The position numbers and the translations under genes were made by a program. 64,000 nucleotides of DNA. Source: Phycisphaerae bacterium. GTDB taxonomy: Bacteria > Planctomycetota > Phycisphaerae > UBA1845 > UTPLA1. Location of the stretch: assembly GCA_023150615.1 (NCBI GenBank), contig JAKLKO010000014.1, positions 49,273 through 113,272 on the forward strand. Direction: 5' to 3'. Every line of letters starts with the position of its first letter. Positions within the stretch are counted from its first letter, which is position 1. Positions 1 to 7,573 of the stretch are shown here, one piece after another. Below the pieces are notes generated by a model. The model was not told the origin of the DNA. It saw nothing but the letters and a program-made list of their open reading frames with translations, and searched no databases.

Positions 1-769
1 CGCAACCGGTGCTCGAGGTGACACCGCGCCGCAATTCGATCACACGAAAGAAGCGCGATTGAAGGCTCGAGATCGAGTTTTCCGGATCACTGCGTGCGTC
101 GCGGCGGGCGTCCCGCAGGCTGCGCCAGAATCGTCCCGCGAAGGCGGGACTGCCGAGCACATCCCAGTTCATGTTCCCAAGCCACGAGGCGTCAATCCGG
201 ACGCGTTGTCGTCCGTGGTCGAGATCGTAGAGTATCGGCTTGGCTTGCGTTCCAGACGCCGCGGCGGCCGGCGCAATGAGAATGAGTGAAACGTCAAACT
301 CCGGCGGCTGGCGATCGGCGCCGCCTTTCAGGTACGACCTCGGTTCAGGGAGCAAGGTCAGGTAGCGCTGGTCATAGCGAAGCGAGCCATCGTCAGCGGC
401 TCGAACGCGTTCGCGTGCACGAACGTGCCCCGGCAGCCCGCTCGAAATCACCCGATCCTGCGAAAGCCGATCGAGCAGCATCCGGTCGGGATGATCAGCA
501 GGCGGATTGCCGCCGGGCCAGCGCCGGCGTATCACGTTCAGGATGTCATCCGTACGGTCCCTCGGCGGAACAGGGTCCTGATCGGTCTCCGAGTTGATTA
601 CCACGTCAATTGTACGAATGCCGTTGTCCGCGGCCAGCGCATCGAACACGGCGCGATCGACCGCCGACTGTGCACTGCCCGACTCGGCGGTGCGATCCAC
701 CTGGGTGACGCACGCGCAGCCGAGAACCAGCAACACGATTGAACCCGTCATCGCTCTACCTCCCTTCAT
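1..769 (-). CDS. Putative lipoprotein of unknown family, 3' end outside the window
   Basis: The minus strand is open from position 769 to the left edge (256 codons, no stop), so the C-terminus is missing. From ATG 769 the protein starts MKGGRAMTGSIVLLVLGC, a basic n-region, a hydrophobic stretch and a lipobox cysteine, so it is probably lipidated and held in the envelope. A second in-frame ATG at 751 also has a good ribosome binding site (GGGAGG, 7-nt spacer) but would lose the basic n-region. No domain is recognised in the visible part. It lies 51 nt downstream of the Cys-rich secreted protein gene at 821-1450 on the same strand and is probably the third gene of that operon. Confidence 0.7.
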   Translation of the reverse strand, partial: MKGGRAMTGSIVLLVLGCACVTQVDRTAESGSAQSAVDRAVFDALAADNGIRTIDVVINSETDQDPVPPRDRTDDILNVIRRRWPGGNPPADHPDRMLLDRLSQDRVISSGLPGHVRARERVRAADDGSLRYDQRYLTLLPEPRSYLKGGADRQPPEFDVSLILIAPAAAASGTQAKPILYDLDHGRQRVRIDASWLGNMNWDVLGSPAFAGRFWRSLRDARRDARSDPENSISSLQSRFFRVIELRRGVTSSTGC

Positions 770-820
770 GCGAACGCTCCACCCGTCGCGCAAACCGTGC
801 GAAATCCCGACGCGCGATCG

Positions 821-1450
821 TCAGCCGTTCCCGAACCCCGGGTCTTCGTTGGGAGGATTGGGATCGGCCGGCGGAATGGTCTGGGTGCACGAACCGAGCG
901 TTACACAGGAATAGCCGTACCCGCAATGGGTCACCACCGTTCTTGGGTCGGGATGAGGATAGCATCGATCGATGAATTCGCAGTGCGTCAGACAGGTCTC
1001 GCCCCCCGCCGCGACTAGAATGCAGGCGATGCAGCCGGGACAGCCTGGGCCGCCAGCGAGACATGCACCGCATGCGGTACCGCATGCAATGTCGCCCAAA
1101 ATACATGCCACGAAATGGGAATAGTTGTAGTCCGTCAAGCATGGCCGCGTGAACCCGACCGGGCCGTACATTTCAGCACACTCGTCGCCGCCTCCCTCCG
1201 CGAGCGTTGCGCCCTGACACCAGTCCCACTCCCAGTGTTCTAGTTGCGACGGACATCCTTGCAGTTCTTCAAAGCACTCGCATGGAATGTCCATCCGGGC
1301 TACGTCACACTTCACACACGGTGTCCCGGGCACGACCCGAGGATCCTGCGTGGGGCACTCATCCACCGCCCGAGCATCGTCGGTACGCGTCACGGCGCAA
1401 GCGATTACGGCAATCGCGATCGACAGAAAGCACGCTACCACGCGCTGCAC
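821..1450 (-). CDS. Secreted cysteine-rich protein, unknown family
   Basis: The 209-residue product begins with a Sec-type signal (hydrophobic stretch at residues 4-20). About 22 cysteines follow in the mature part, many in short-spaced patterns such as CGTACGAC and GCPGCIAC, which suggests a small disulfide-rich extracellular or periplasmic protein. The tail is Pro/Asn rich. No known family is recognised. It sits between another Cys-rich secreted protein (1536-2267) and a lipoprotein (1-769) on the same strand, with short gaps, so the three are likely co-transcribed from the repeat-borne control region near 2260-2400. Confidence 0.7.
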   Translation of the reverse strand: MQRVVACFLSIAIAVIACAVTRTDDARAVDECPTQDPRVVPGTPCVKCDVARMDIPCECFEELQGCPSQLEHWEWDWCQGATLAEGGGDECAEMYGPVGFTRPCLTDYNYSHFVACILGDIACGTACGACLAGGPGCPGCIACILVAAGGETCLTHCEFIDRCYPHPDPRTVVTHCGYGYSCVTLGSCTQTIPPADPNPPNEDPGFGNG

Positions 1451-1535
1451 GGCACATCTCCTTCACAAACTTGAATGCACCTCGCCATGGCACACGCCGC
1501 TGCGGCGCAATCCGGGCGCGGAGCAGCGGGATGCC

Positions 1536-2267
1536 CTATTGCTGTTCGTCGGCCAGCACGACCTCGGAATACCGGACGCGGGCGCAATGACTGCACGTAC
1601 ACCCCCTGTCGTCGCAGCGGCAGCGGCAGTAGTATCCCGGCGGACACGTGGTTGATGCCCGGCAATCGCCGCCCGGTGGCCCGGCGTACTCACACTCGCA
1701 GCGAGTGTTCTCCTCGGAGGTTGATGAAACTGCCGCACCACCCGACTGCACCTTCTCGGTGTCCAACGCGGCCGAGAAATCGAAAGTGGCATCAAACTGC
1801 TGCTTCGCGCCCTCGACCCGCAGTTGCAGCAGCCCGGTATCCTGGTCGTAATCGATCTTCGTGTAGCCGGGGATGTCGAAGATGACGCTCTGTCGCGCGG
1901 CGTCCGACTCGGTCATCGGGGCAAATCGATGGATCAGACCACTCGACACCTGTTCTCGCGTGAACCGGACGACGGCGTCCTCCTCGACAAGCGACAGGCC
2001 GATCGTATTGAGCTTGAAGGCGGTGATCTCATCATGACCGGTCTCGATCATGACCAGGCCATCCGGGCCGATCCAGACCGTGCCGAGGCCGTCGAACGGC
2101 AGTTCGACGGAGGGAACGACCGCCTCGCCGCCGGGGATCGGGCGCGGAGAGGATGGTTCCTCTGCCTGCAAGGCGGTCGGCCCCGCCGATCCCAGCCAGA
2201 ATGCGGCCACCATTGCGACGGCGATGAAAACGACCGCAACGCGCATCACCCCGACGGACCGTTCCAT
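1536..2267 (-). CDS. Secreted protein with C-terminal cysteine-rich segment
   Basis: The 243-residue product starts MERSVGVMRVAVVF and has a signal peptide up to about residue 35. The middle is an ordinary mixed, probably beta-rich domain of unknown family. Residues about 188-232 hold ten cysteines, including CRCRC and CTCSHC, in an EGF-like spacing. The start ATG at 2265-2267 is preceded by AGGAG with a 7-nt gap. The first four codons and the whole upstream region are part of a 360-bp repeat found again before the gene at 5180-5530, which begins with the same residues MERS. Function is unknown; a secreted, disulfide-bonded surface protein is the best guess. Confidence 0.7.
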   Translation of the reverse strand: MERSVGVMRVAVVFIAVAMVAAFWLGSAGPTALQAEEPSSPRPIPGGEAVVPSVELPFDGLGTVWIGPDGLVMIETGHDEITAFKLNTIGLSLVEEDAVVRFTREQVSSGLIHRFAPMTESDAARQSVIFDIPGYTKIDYDQDTGLLQLRVEGAKQQFDATFDFSAALDTEKVQSGGAAVSSTSEENTRCECEYAGPPGGDCRASTTCPPGYYCRCRCDDRGCTCSHCARVRYSEVVLADEQQ

Positions 2268-2615
2268 TGTCAGCTCCTTCAGTTCACACCGCTCCGCCCA
2301 CCCTTTTAGGTTTTGTTGCCTGTAATCGGGCCGTCGGTAAGGCGTCGGAGATTCATAAGCTGATTCTGAACAGTATGTTATGAAATTTTTTTTCCTCCGT
2401 GATCGTTCACTTAATTCGCCGGCTTTTTCTGCGAATGCTGGATAATGCCTTCTCCGATTCGCGGGCTCGAACGTAGCCCTGCCACGCCTCGGTCCTGCTC
2501 ACGGCGGAACGCGAACAACCGATCATGCGCGCGATCCTTTCAACTGTGATTGAATAGTCGTTCATGCCTGCGGCCGCGTGCACGACCTGGAAAACGCGAC
2601 CCTCAATCCCTTTGG
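2256..2615. repeat. 360-bp direct repeat, copy A
   Basis: This stretch is about 95% identical to 5519-5878 in the same orientation. It spans the last 69 codons of the HTH regulator gene, the 139-bp intergenic region and the first four codons of the downstream secreted-protein gene. In copy A the regulator gene continues upstream; in copy B it is cut off at the repeat border. The edges are sharp: sequences on both sides are unrelated. Confidence 0.92.
2352..2384. promoter_or_regulatory. Inverted repeat in the secreted-protein operon leader, copy A
   Basis: TTCATAA at 2352-2358 and TTATGAA at 2378-2384 form perfect 7-bp arms with a 19-bp spacer, in the intergenic region between the HTH regulator stop and the secreted-protein start. 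The same element is conserved, with 8-bp arms, in the second repeat copy. It is a candidate operator for the adjacent regulator; no binding data are visible from sequence. Confidence 0.4.
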
Positions 2616-2892
2616 TCCCTCGCCGAACAACTTTCGTGTGGCGCCGCCGAGCAACTCCTGTGGCCCGCGCCCGGCGCGGCGACGCCAGAAAGCGCGATCT
2701 GTCTCGAAGATAGACCTTCCATGCGAGGGTCCTCGCGACTCCGCCGACCGAACCGTGACAAAGTCGCGCAATCTCGCGAATCGATCGCCCGAGGTCGCCG
2801 CTCGCCCGCAGCTTGGAGATGACCATCCAAGCCCGCCCCTCCAGCGTCAACGTCCGCAGTTGCTGAAATGGCCTGCCGCGTGAGTTTCTCAT
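2407..2892 (-). CDS. DNA-binding protein with two helix-turn-helix units
   Basis: From ATG 2892 the product is 161 residues; an in-frame TTG at 2910 would add six. Two similar HTH units are visible: residues about 37-62 (SIREIARLCHGSVGGVARTL) and 115-140 (VERIARMIGCSRSAVSRTEA). Both share an I-x-x-IAR start and end near an AW pair, so the protein looks like an internal duplication. The linker and tail are Arg/Lys rich. The gene is immediately upstream of the secreted-protein operon on the same strand, so it probably controls that operon and perhaps itself. A truncated second copy lies at 5670-5878. Resolvase-like or transposase-like HTH proteins are possible relatives, but no catalytic domain is seen. 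Confidence 0.65.
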   Translation of the reverse strand: MRNSRGRPFQQLRTLTLEGRAWMVISKLRASGDLGRSIREIARLCHGSVGGVARTLAWKVYLRDRSRFLASPRRARATGVARRRHTKVVRRGTKGIEGRVFQVVHAAAGMNDYSITVERIARMIGCSRSAVSRTEAWQGYVRARESEKALSSIRRKSRRIK

Positions 2893-2961
2893 ATAGCAAG
2901 CGCCGATCAATCTGGAGATGATTCAGTGCAAACACCTCCATCCCCTTGGAAACCTGTTTTC

Positions 2962-2989
2962 AGCGTAGTCCCCCCCTGAGACGTGTCAA
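2962..2989 (-). promoter_or_regulatory. Predicted sigma-70-type promoter of the HTH regulator
   Basis: Read on the minus strand, TTGACA (2984-2989) and TACGCT (2962-2967) are separated by 16 bp and lie about 70 bp upstream of the regulator ATG at 2892. The -35 box is a consensus match. This is a by-eye prediction. Confidence 0.45.
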
Positions 2990-3010
2990 GCGGTTATTCG
3001 CAGTATCTCA

Positions 3011-3031
3011 AAGTGACATAGGTTGTCACTT
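3011..3031. promoter_or_regulatory. Perfect 8-bp inverted repeat upstream of the regulator promoter
   Basis: AAGTGACA (3011-3018), a 5-bp spacer and TGTCACTT (3024-3031) make a perfect dyad about 22 bp upstream of the predicted -35 box. The size and place suit a dimeric regulator site in an activating position. Whether the adjacent HTH protein binds it is unknown. Confidence 0.4.
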
Positions 3032-3102
3032 CGTGACGCACCAGGTCGGAAACGGAACAATCGTCGATCCCAACCTGTTTGAGCCGAATTCTCGCGCGGC
3101 CT

Positions 3103-3384
3103 CTATCGGCCGGCCACGAGCTTGTCGTAGATACCTTCGTTGAACCCTACGATCAGCGTCCTGCCGCGCCGGATCGTCGGGGCGCGGAGGTTGCCCGTCG
3201 GCCCCAGCATCACCGCAAGCAGCTCGGCGTCACCCGGCCGGTCCTTTGACATGTCGAAGCGCACGACGTTCTTGCCCCGTGCGGCGATGACGACGTCGGC
3301 AGCGCGGGCGAGGCGACGGCGAAGATCATTGAGGAGCAGTCGGACATCCGGGCGTTCCTCGTCCGCGTGCTGGGCGTGGATGAC
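3103..3384 (-). pseudogene. C-terminal remnant of an ArsC-family protein
   Basis: The minus strand from a stop at 3385-3387 to the TAG at 3103-3105 encodes a segment ending LGPTGNLRAPTIRRGRTLIV and GFNEGIYDKLVAGR. This is the characteristic C-terminus of the ArsC-like (seleno)protein family, which has a thioredoxin fold with an N-terminal Cys/Sec motif. The N-terminal half with the redox site is absent and an in-frame stop closes the frame upstream, so this is read as a gene fragment. No other gene is supported between 2911 and 3434. Confidence 0.55.
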
Positions 3385-3434
3385 TCAAGGCTGCGGGTGT
3401 AGCCGCTGCAAGGTCGCCGCGGCGAGGTTCGGCT

Positions 3435-4127
3435 TCAGGGGCTGGCTGCCGGCTGCGTCGTCGGTGACGCGGCGCTCGGTGCCTGATCCGCCTCGCGGAG
3501 ACGTGCGGCGAGGGCGTTCGCGCGGCGAATCAGCGCTTGGGCTGCGAGTTGCGAGAATCGGTCGACTTGTTCGTCCGAGCCGCTGTTTGCGGCGGCCACG
3601 GCACGAAGGCACCGGATGAACTGTTCCGCGTCGGCGAGCCGGCGCGCGTCAATGGCGGCGTTGGCGCGGCGCTCCAACTCCCGGGACAGCGCGTTGATCG
3701 CGTCGCCGCGCTTCCAGATTCGCGGCAGGCGCCGGTTGCGCTCATCCTGCGTCATGGCCACCGCGTCCCGCTCGGTCCAGCGCGAGATCCGCAGCGTCCC
3801 GGCGGGCGACGCGGATTGAACGAGTTGCATCAACCCGCGGATCGCGCCGTCGGCGTCGCCGGCCAGCCACCGGTCCACGACCTGGTCGATCGGCATCGCG
3901 TCGCCTTCTTCGACGGGCGCGGTCGATGCCGCGGCAACGGACGGCCCCTCACGGACTGCGGTTTCCGCCGGCGGCGAGTTGCAGGAGCAAGCGGTGCCCA
4001 GGCAGCATGCCAACACCAGCAGTCCATGTGTTTGAAGTGGGCGGAGCCGACTCCGACCATCTCGGACCGCACGACCCAATGCCGAGGGCCACAAGGCTCT
4101 GTACCAAGTTGCGTTCAGCGCCGCCAT
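3435..4127 (-). CDS. Putative lipoprotein, unknown family
   Basis: A hydrophobic segment HGLLVLACCLGTAC provides a lipobox, so the mature protein likely starts at that cysteine. The rest is Ala/Arg-rich and helical, with the look of a TPR-like or coiled protein, and ends in a Ser/Pro/Thr-rich tail. The start is uncertain: ATG 4127 gives 230 residues, a TTG at 4169 overlaps the upstream gene, and an internal TTG would place the signal peptide nearer the N-terminus. It follows the gene at 4147-5142 on the same strand, so it is probably the last gene of the second repeat-led operon. Confidence 0.55.
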   Translation of the reverse strand: MAALNATWYRALWPSALGRAVRDGRSRLRPLQTHGLLVLACCLGTACSCNSPPAETAVREGPSVAAASTAPVEEGDAMPIDQVVDRWLAGDADGAIRGLMQLVQSASPAGTLRISRWTERDAVAMTQDERNRRLPRIWKRGDAINALSRELERRANAAIDARRLADAEQFIRCLRAVAAANSGSDEQVDRFSQLAAQALIRRANALAARLREADQAPSAASPTTQPAASP

Positions 4128-4146
4128 CCTTTGTTGACAAGGCGGG

Positions 4147-5142
4147 CTAGGGCTGCGCCTGAGACACAAATGTCTGGTTTAAGTCATCCCAAACGCGAAC
4201 CGCCTTCGTCGGGTTGATTTGAAACGTCGAGACTTGGGTTTCAGGATTGACGGAGATTGCGTTGACTTCAATGACAACTTCGACGCCCGGCGTTTGATCC
4301 GGGAGATAGCCGAAGAGCACAATGGACTGCGGAAAAACAAGAGAAGAGCTCGCCGGTCCCCAAGTCTTATACCCCGAGAAATCCGCTGAACTGAGCAACC
4401 GACCATCGGACCCGACGCGTTCGATACGGCAGGGGCGCAGTTCACTGGCGGGACTCACATAGACGCGGAATACGTAAGCTTGGCCGTGGCACACGCCGCC
4501 CGGAAAGTCCGCATACCTGCACGAAACCGGGGCGTCAGAGTGCGTTTGAGGCGCGTTGGTCCAGGTAACGTTCCAGAACGACTCAGGAACAGAGTCTGCC
4601 CGAACGTCCGTGAGGCGAATCTGGACGCCGTAGTTCGCGTCGGTGACGGGATATCGGAATTGCAGAAACTCGAAGATCGGATTCGGCACTCCCGGCAGAA
4701 TGGCCGGGCTGTCGGTTGGCGAGACCGAAAGCGTGCCATCGCTCAGGAGGAGTTGGTATTTTTCCCCATCGTACGCAACATCGCTGTTCAGACCGGGTAG
4801 TCGCAGCGGGTCGGTGCATGAAACGTACCGATATCGCGAACCCGCAGCCCAGTAGGACACTTGGCCGAGCACGGGCTGTCCCTTGGCTTGTTGGAGTTCG
4901 GCCGGATCATCGGGGGACGCGTGGTGAATAAGGACGGCCGTCGAGGCGGTGAGCTCAACGCCGATCAGGGCCTGAAACTGGGAAAAGAGGGCGCGCAGCG
5001 CGATGGACTCCGCAGGGAGATCGATCGCGCGTCCCGTTGTCGCTCCCAACAAGATGAGCAGGACAAAGGTCGCGACAGCAGCAACGGCACGCCGCTGCGG
5101 TGGGCGGCTTGAAACGTCATTTCTGCATGTGCCTCGAACCAT
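4147..5142 (-). CDS. Secreted protein of unknown family
   Basis: The 331-residue product has a basic N-terminus and a clear signal peptide (hydrophobic core about residues 19-36, ending near GRA-ID). The mature part has alternating hydrophobic patterns typical of a beta-rich extracytoplasmic domain, with phrases such as YRYVSCTDPLRLPGL and YAFRV-like strands. No family is recognised. It is 37 nt downstream of the small secreted protein (5180-5530) and overlaps or abuts the lipoprotein gene downstream, so the three form an operon parallel to that at 1-2267. Confidence 0.65.
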   Translation of the reverse strand: MVRGTCRNDVSSRPPQRRAVAAVATFVLLILLGATTGRAIDLPAESIALRALFSQFQALIGVELTASTAVLIHHASPDDPAELQQAKGQPVLGQVSYWAAGSRYRYVSCTDPLRLPGLNSDVAYDGEKYQLLLSDGTLSVSPTDSPAILPGVPNPIFEFLQFRYPVTDANYGVQIRLTDVRADSVPESFWNVTWTNAPQTHSDAPVSCRYADFPGGVCHGQAYVFRVYVSPASELRPCRIERVGSDGRLLSSADFSGYKTWGPASSSLVFPQSIVLFGYLPDQTPGVEVVIEVNAISVNPETQVSTFQINPTKAVRVWDDLNQTFVSQAQP

Positions 5143-5179
5143 TGTTGAAACCTCCTATCCAAGCCGAACGCCGCTTCGA

Positions 5180-5530
5180 CTAGCAGAATTCGGTCATGAG
5201 GGGTGGCCCACATGGGACCCACAGGACGAAAAGAAAGCGCTTCGCGCCACAGTTACTGGAAACGGTCCCGTGGTCTCCTGGTCTACTCACGTCTACGGCG
5301 GGCAACGCGGTGGGTGCCGGGATGCACCCAGGCGCGATACAAGGGATCGCGACGCCGCAGCGCAACGTGCCAGGTCGGATATAATAGAAATGAAACTCAT
5401 GGATCGGCGTCTGTGCCTCGACCGCGCCATCAGCAACGGCCAGAAGGCATAGCAGGAGAATGCCCATCGCTCCTGTCCTGCAACTGATTCGCCTGGCGGG
5501 AAGCGATGAGCGCCGATTGGACCGTTCCAT
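5180..5530 (-). CDS. Small secreted protein with six cysteines
   Basis: From ATG 5528-5530 the product is 116 residues. It begins MERS, identical to the protein at 1536-2267, because the first codons and the ribosome binding site (AGGAG, 7-nt gap) lie in the 360-bp repeat. After that the two proteins are unrelated. A hydrophobic segment (GAMGILLLCLLAVADGAVEA) serves as signal peptide. The mature part is about 75 residues with six Cys (two in CGVAIPC), suggesting disulfides. Function is unknown. Confidence 0.6.
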   Translation of the reverse strand: MERSNRRSSLPARRISCRTGAMGILLLCLLAVADGAVEAQTPIHEFHFYYIRPGTLRCGVAIPCIAPGCIPAPTALPAVDVSRPGDHGTVSSNCGAKRFLFVLWVPCGPPLMTEFC

Positions 5531-5613
5531 TGTCAGCTCCTTCAGTTCACAGCGTTCCACCCGCCCTTTTAGGTTTTGTTGCCTGTAATCGGGCCGTCGG
5601 CAAGGCGTCGGAG

Positions 5614-5648
5614 ATTCATAAGCTGATTCTGAACAGTATGTTATGAAT
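5614..5648. promoter_or_regulatory. Inverted repeat in the secreted-protein operon leader, copy B
   Basis: ATTCATAA (5614-5621) and TTATGAAT (5641-5648) are perfect 8-bp arms. They match the element at 2352-2384, so both operons could answer to the same regulator. Confidence 0.4.
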
Positions 5649-5669
5649 TTTTTTTTCCTCCGTGATCGT

Positions 5670-5878
5670 TCACTTAATTCGCCGGCTTTTTCTGCGAATG
5701 CTGGATAATGCCTTCTCCGATTCGCGGGCGCGAATGTAGCCCTGCCACGCCTCGGTCCTGCTCACGGCGGAACGCGAACAACCGATCATGTGCGCGATCC
5801 TTTCGGCTGTAATTGAATAGTCGTTCATGCCTGCGGCCGCGTGCACGACCTGGAAAACGCGACCCTCAATCCCTTTGG
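5670..5878 (-). pseudogene. Truncated copy of the double-HTH regulator
   Basis: The last 69 codons of the regulator at 2407-2892 are repeated here with a few substitutions and the same stop. Only the second HTH unit is kept. The frame breaks at 5878 where the repeat ends, and no start codon or promoter is evident, so it is unlikely to be expressed as the full regulator. Confidence 0.75.
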
Positions 5879-6055
5879 CGCTCGCTTTGCCCGTGCGACC
5901 TCGCTACGCTTGGGCCCGGCCACCGCGCCGTTCGCGGCGGCGAGCTGGGCGAGGTCTCGGCTGGCAGCGAGCTGGCGGCGCTGACGAAACTGACGGCGAA
6001 CTGGAAGAGCGTGATCGAAGACGCGATCAGCCCGCTGGAGCGCAGCGCGCGGTAG
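5879..6055 (+). other. Unassigned stretch with the tail of a possible gene fragment
   Basis: One plus-strand frame here ends ALTKLTANWKSVIEDAISPL before a TAG at 6053-6055 and has protein-like composition, but it runs back into the 360-bp repeat on the opposite strand and has no credible start. It may be the C-terminal remnant of a gene broken when the repeat was placed here. No family is recognised. Confidence 0.25.
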
Positions 6056-6097
6056 GAAGATGGACCAGGCCTTTGAATCCTAACGAGGAAACTGCTG

Positions 6098-6856
6098 ATG
6101 GGCGTGGATCGGCGATATCGCAAACCCCCCGTGGTTGAGGCGCTTTGCGAGATGTACTTCGAGGGGTCGGAATGGGACGACACGCTCATTGGGCAGTTTT
6201 ATGAGCGCGTCAAGGCCCAGTTTCCGCAAAAGCGGCAACGGGAAATCCAGGAGGCCCAGGTGCGATTTTCGTCGGCCGGCGAGGCAGCCGCAGGCGTGCG
6301 CCGGTTGCCCCCACGCATGCAGTTCGTGACCGAAGCGGGCGACCGGATGATCCAGCTTGGCCCTGACCTACTGGTCGTGAACCAGCTCAGGCCTTACGCT
6401 TCGTTCGAGGAATGGGAAAAGACGCTGCATGATGCGCTGGACACCTATCGGGAGCTCGCGCATCCGAAGGGTCTCGCTCGCCTCGGTGTACGATACATCG
6501 ACCGGGTGATCGTCCGGCAGCCGACGGTTCGGATGGAGGATTACTTCGCTCTTTACCCCGAGATTCCGCCAGCTGTCGGAACCAGCCACGGGGCTTTCGT
6601 GCTACGGGTAGAGTTTCCCGAGCGGCGACCCGGGCACAGGTTGCTGGTTACGTTCGGATCGGCGCCGCCTGAAGGACCGGGCACAATGGCGTTCCTACTG
6701 GACTATTACGACGTGTGCGAGCCCGGGGGCGCGACCACGGCGGAAGCCGTGCGGCCGATCGTCCGAACGGCCCACGAGAATGTAATCGAGGCGTTTGAGG
6801 CCAGTATCACCGATCAACTACGCTCGCTGTTCGAACCAGAGGAGAAGCAGTCATGA
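6098..6856 (+). CDS. TIGR04255 family protein
   Basis: The 252-residue product matches the pattern of the sporadically distributed TIGR04255 family: an N-terminal KPPVVEALCEMYF segment, a central LGVRYIDRV motif and an acidic helical tail. The function of the family is unknown; members often lie in mobile or defence-like neighbourhoods. ATG 6098 is preceded by GAGGAA with a 7-nt gap. The next gene starts inside its last codons (ATGA overlap), so it is translationally coupled to the antitoxin-like gene and the PIN gene downstream. Confidence 0.75.
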   Translation: MGVDRRYRKPPVVEALCEMYFEGSEWDDTLIGQFYERVKAQFPQKRQREIQEAQVRFSSAGEAAAGVRRLPPRMQFVTEAGDRMIQLGPDLLVVNQLRPYASFEEWEKTLHDALDTYRELAHPKGLARLGVRYIDRVIVRQPTVRMEDYFALYPEIPPAVGTSHGAFVLRVEFPERRPGHRLLVTFGSAPPEGPGTMAFLLDYYDVCEPGGATTAEAVRPIVRTAHENVIEAFEASITDQLRSLFEPEEKQS

Positions 6857-7107
6857 CCGCGGTAACGGCAAGAGAACTGAACGCCCCCTATCAGTACGTT
6901 GTCGTCGAACAAGCGGTGAGCGACGTAGCTCGCCTGCTCGTGGAGGAGGAGCAGGAAGAGCTGGTCGTTTCCGACTGGTATCGGCGCGTGCGGCCCGGCC
7001 CGCACCGGAGCATTCTTGAGCTTGAGGGGCTGGGGGCCGAAATCTGGGTGGGCGTGGACGCGAGGCAATACGTCGACGAGTTGAGAGATGAATGGAACCA
7101 TCACTGA
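6853..7107 (+). CDS. Small acidic protein, possible antitoxin partner of the PIN gene
   Basis: The 84-residue product is acidic (a LLVEEEQEELVVSDW segment) and has no clear DNA-binding motif. Its start overlaps the stop of the TIGR04255 gene and its end overlaps the start of the PIN-domain gene by 20 nt. Such tight coupling directly upstream of a PIN gene is usual for type II antitoxins, but there is no sequence proof of that role. Confidence 0.6.
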   Translation: MTAVTARELNAPYQYVVVEQAVSDVARLLVEEEQEELVVSDWYRRVRPGPHRSILELEGLGAEIWVGVDARQYVDELRDEWNHH

Positions 7108-7573
7108 TCGTCTGCGCGACGCGCATAGAGTCCATTTCGACTCGATGACGCTGATCTACCTGATCGAGCGGCACCCATCCTTCGGGCCTCTCGTTCGCGA
7201 GGCCTTCGCTCTCGTCGACGCCGGTCGTTGCGTCGGGCTGTCGTCGTTCGTGACGCTGCTGGAGGTTCTTGTGAAGCCGTTCCAAGACGGACGGGCCGAC
7301 TTGGCCCAGCGGTATCGGGACGTGCTGATTGGTTCGCGCGGCTTCTCGCTCTTTCCGCTTGATCGCAGGATTGCAGAGGATGGCGCAGGCATCCGCGCGC
7401 GGTACGGATTCCGTACGCCCGATGCAATCCAGCTCGCAACGGCAGTGAGGCACAGCGCGGACGCATTCCTTACCAACGACATAAGACTGAAGAAGTTCCA
7501 TCAGCTCGATGTTGTTGTGCTCGATGACTTCAGCCCCTCGGCGCCCGTGCCGGAGACGGAGGGCGACGCATGA
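7088..7573 (+). CDS. PIN-domain protein (VapC-like nuclease)
   Basis: The 161-residue protein shows the acidic residues of a PIN nuclease: D near residue 18 (HFDSMTLIYLIE), E near residue 58 in the LLEVLVKPF helix, D near 115 (RTPDAIQLATA) and D near 130 (FLTNDIRL). PIN proteins of the VapC type cleave RNA with Mg2+ and are held inactive by a cognate antitoxin. The order antitoxin-like gene then PIN gene with overlapping frames fits a toxin-antitoxin pair. It is immediately followed by a decayed DUF499 gene (ATGA overlap), suggesting that the operon was once longer. Confidence 0.8.
   Translation: MNGTITDRLRDAHRVHFDSMTLIYLIERHPSFGPLVREAFALVDAGRCVGLSSFVTLLEVLVKPFQDGRADLAQRYRDVLIGSRGFSLFPLDRRIAEDGAGIRARYGFRTPDAIQLATAVRHSADAFLTNDIRLKKFHQLDVVVLDDFSPSAPVPETEGDA

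Larger units (their letters stand above)
5519..5878. repeat. 360-bp direct repeat, copy B
   Basis: This is the second copy of 2256-2615 in the same orientation with roughly 95% identity. It supplies the start codon, ribosome binding site and operator-like inverted repeat of the second secreted-protein operon. At its right edge the regulator coding sequence stops abruptly and unrelated sequence follows. Confidence 0.92.
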
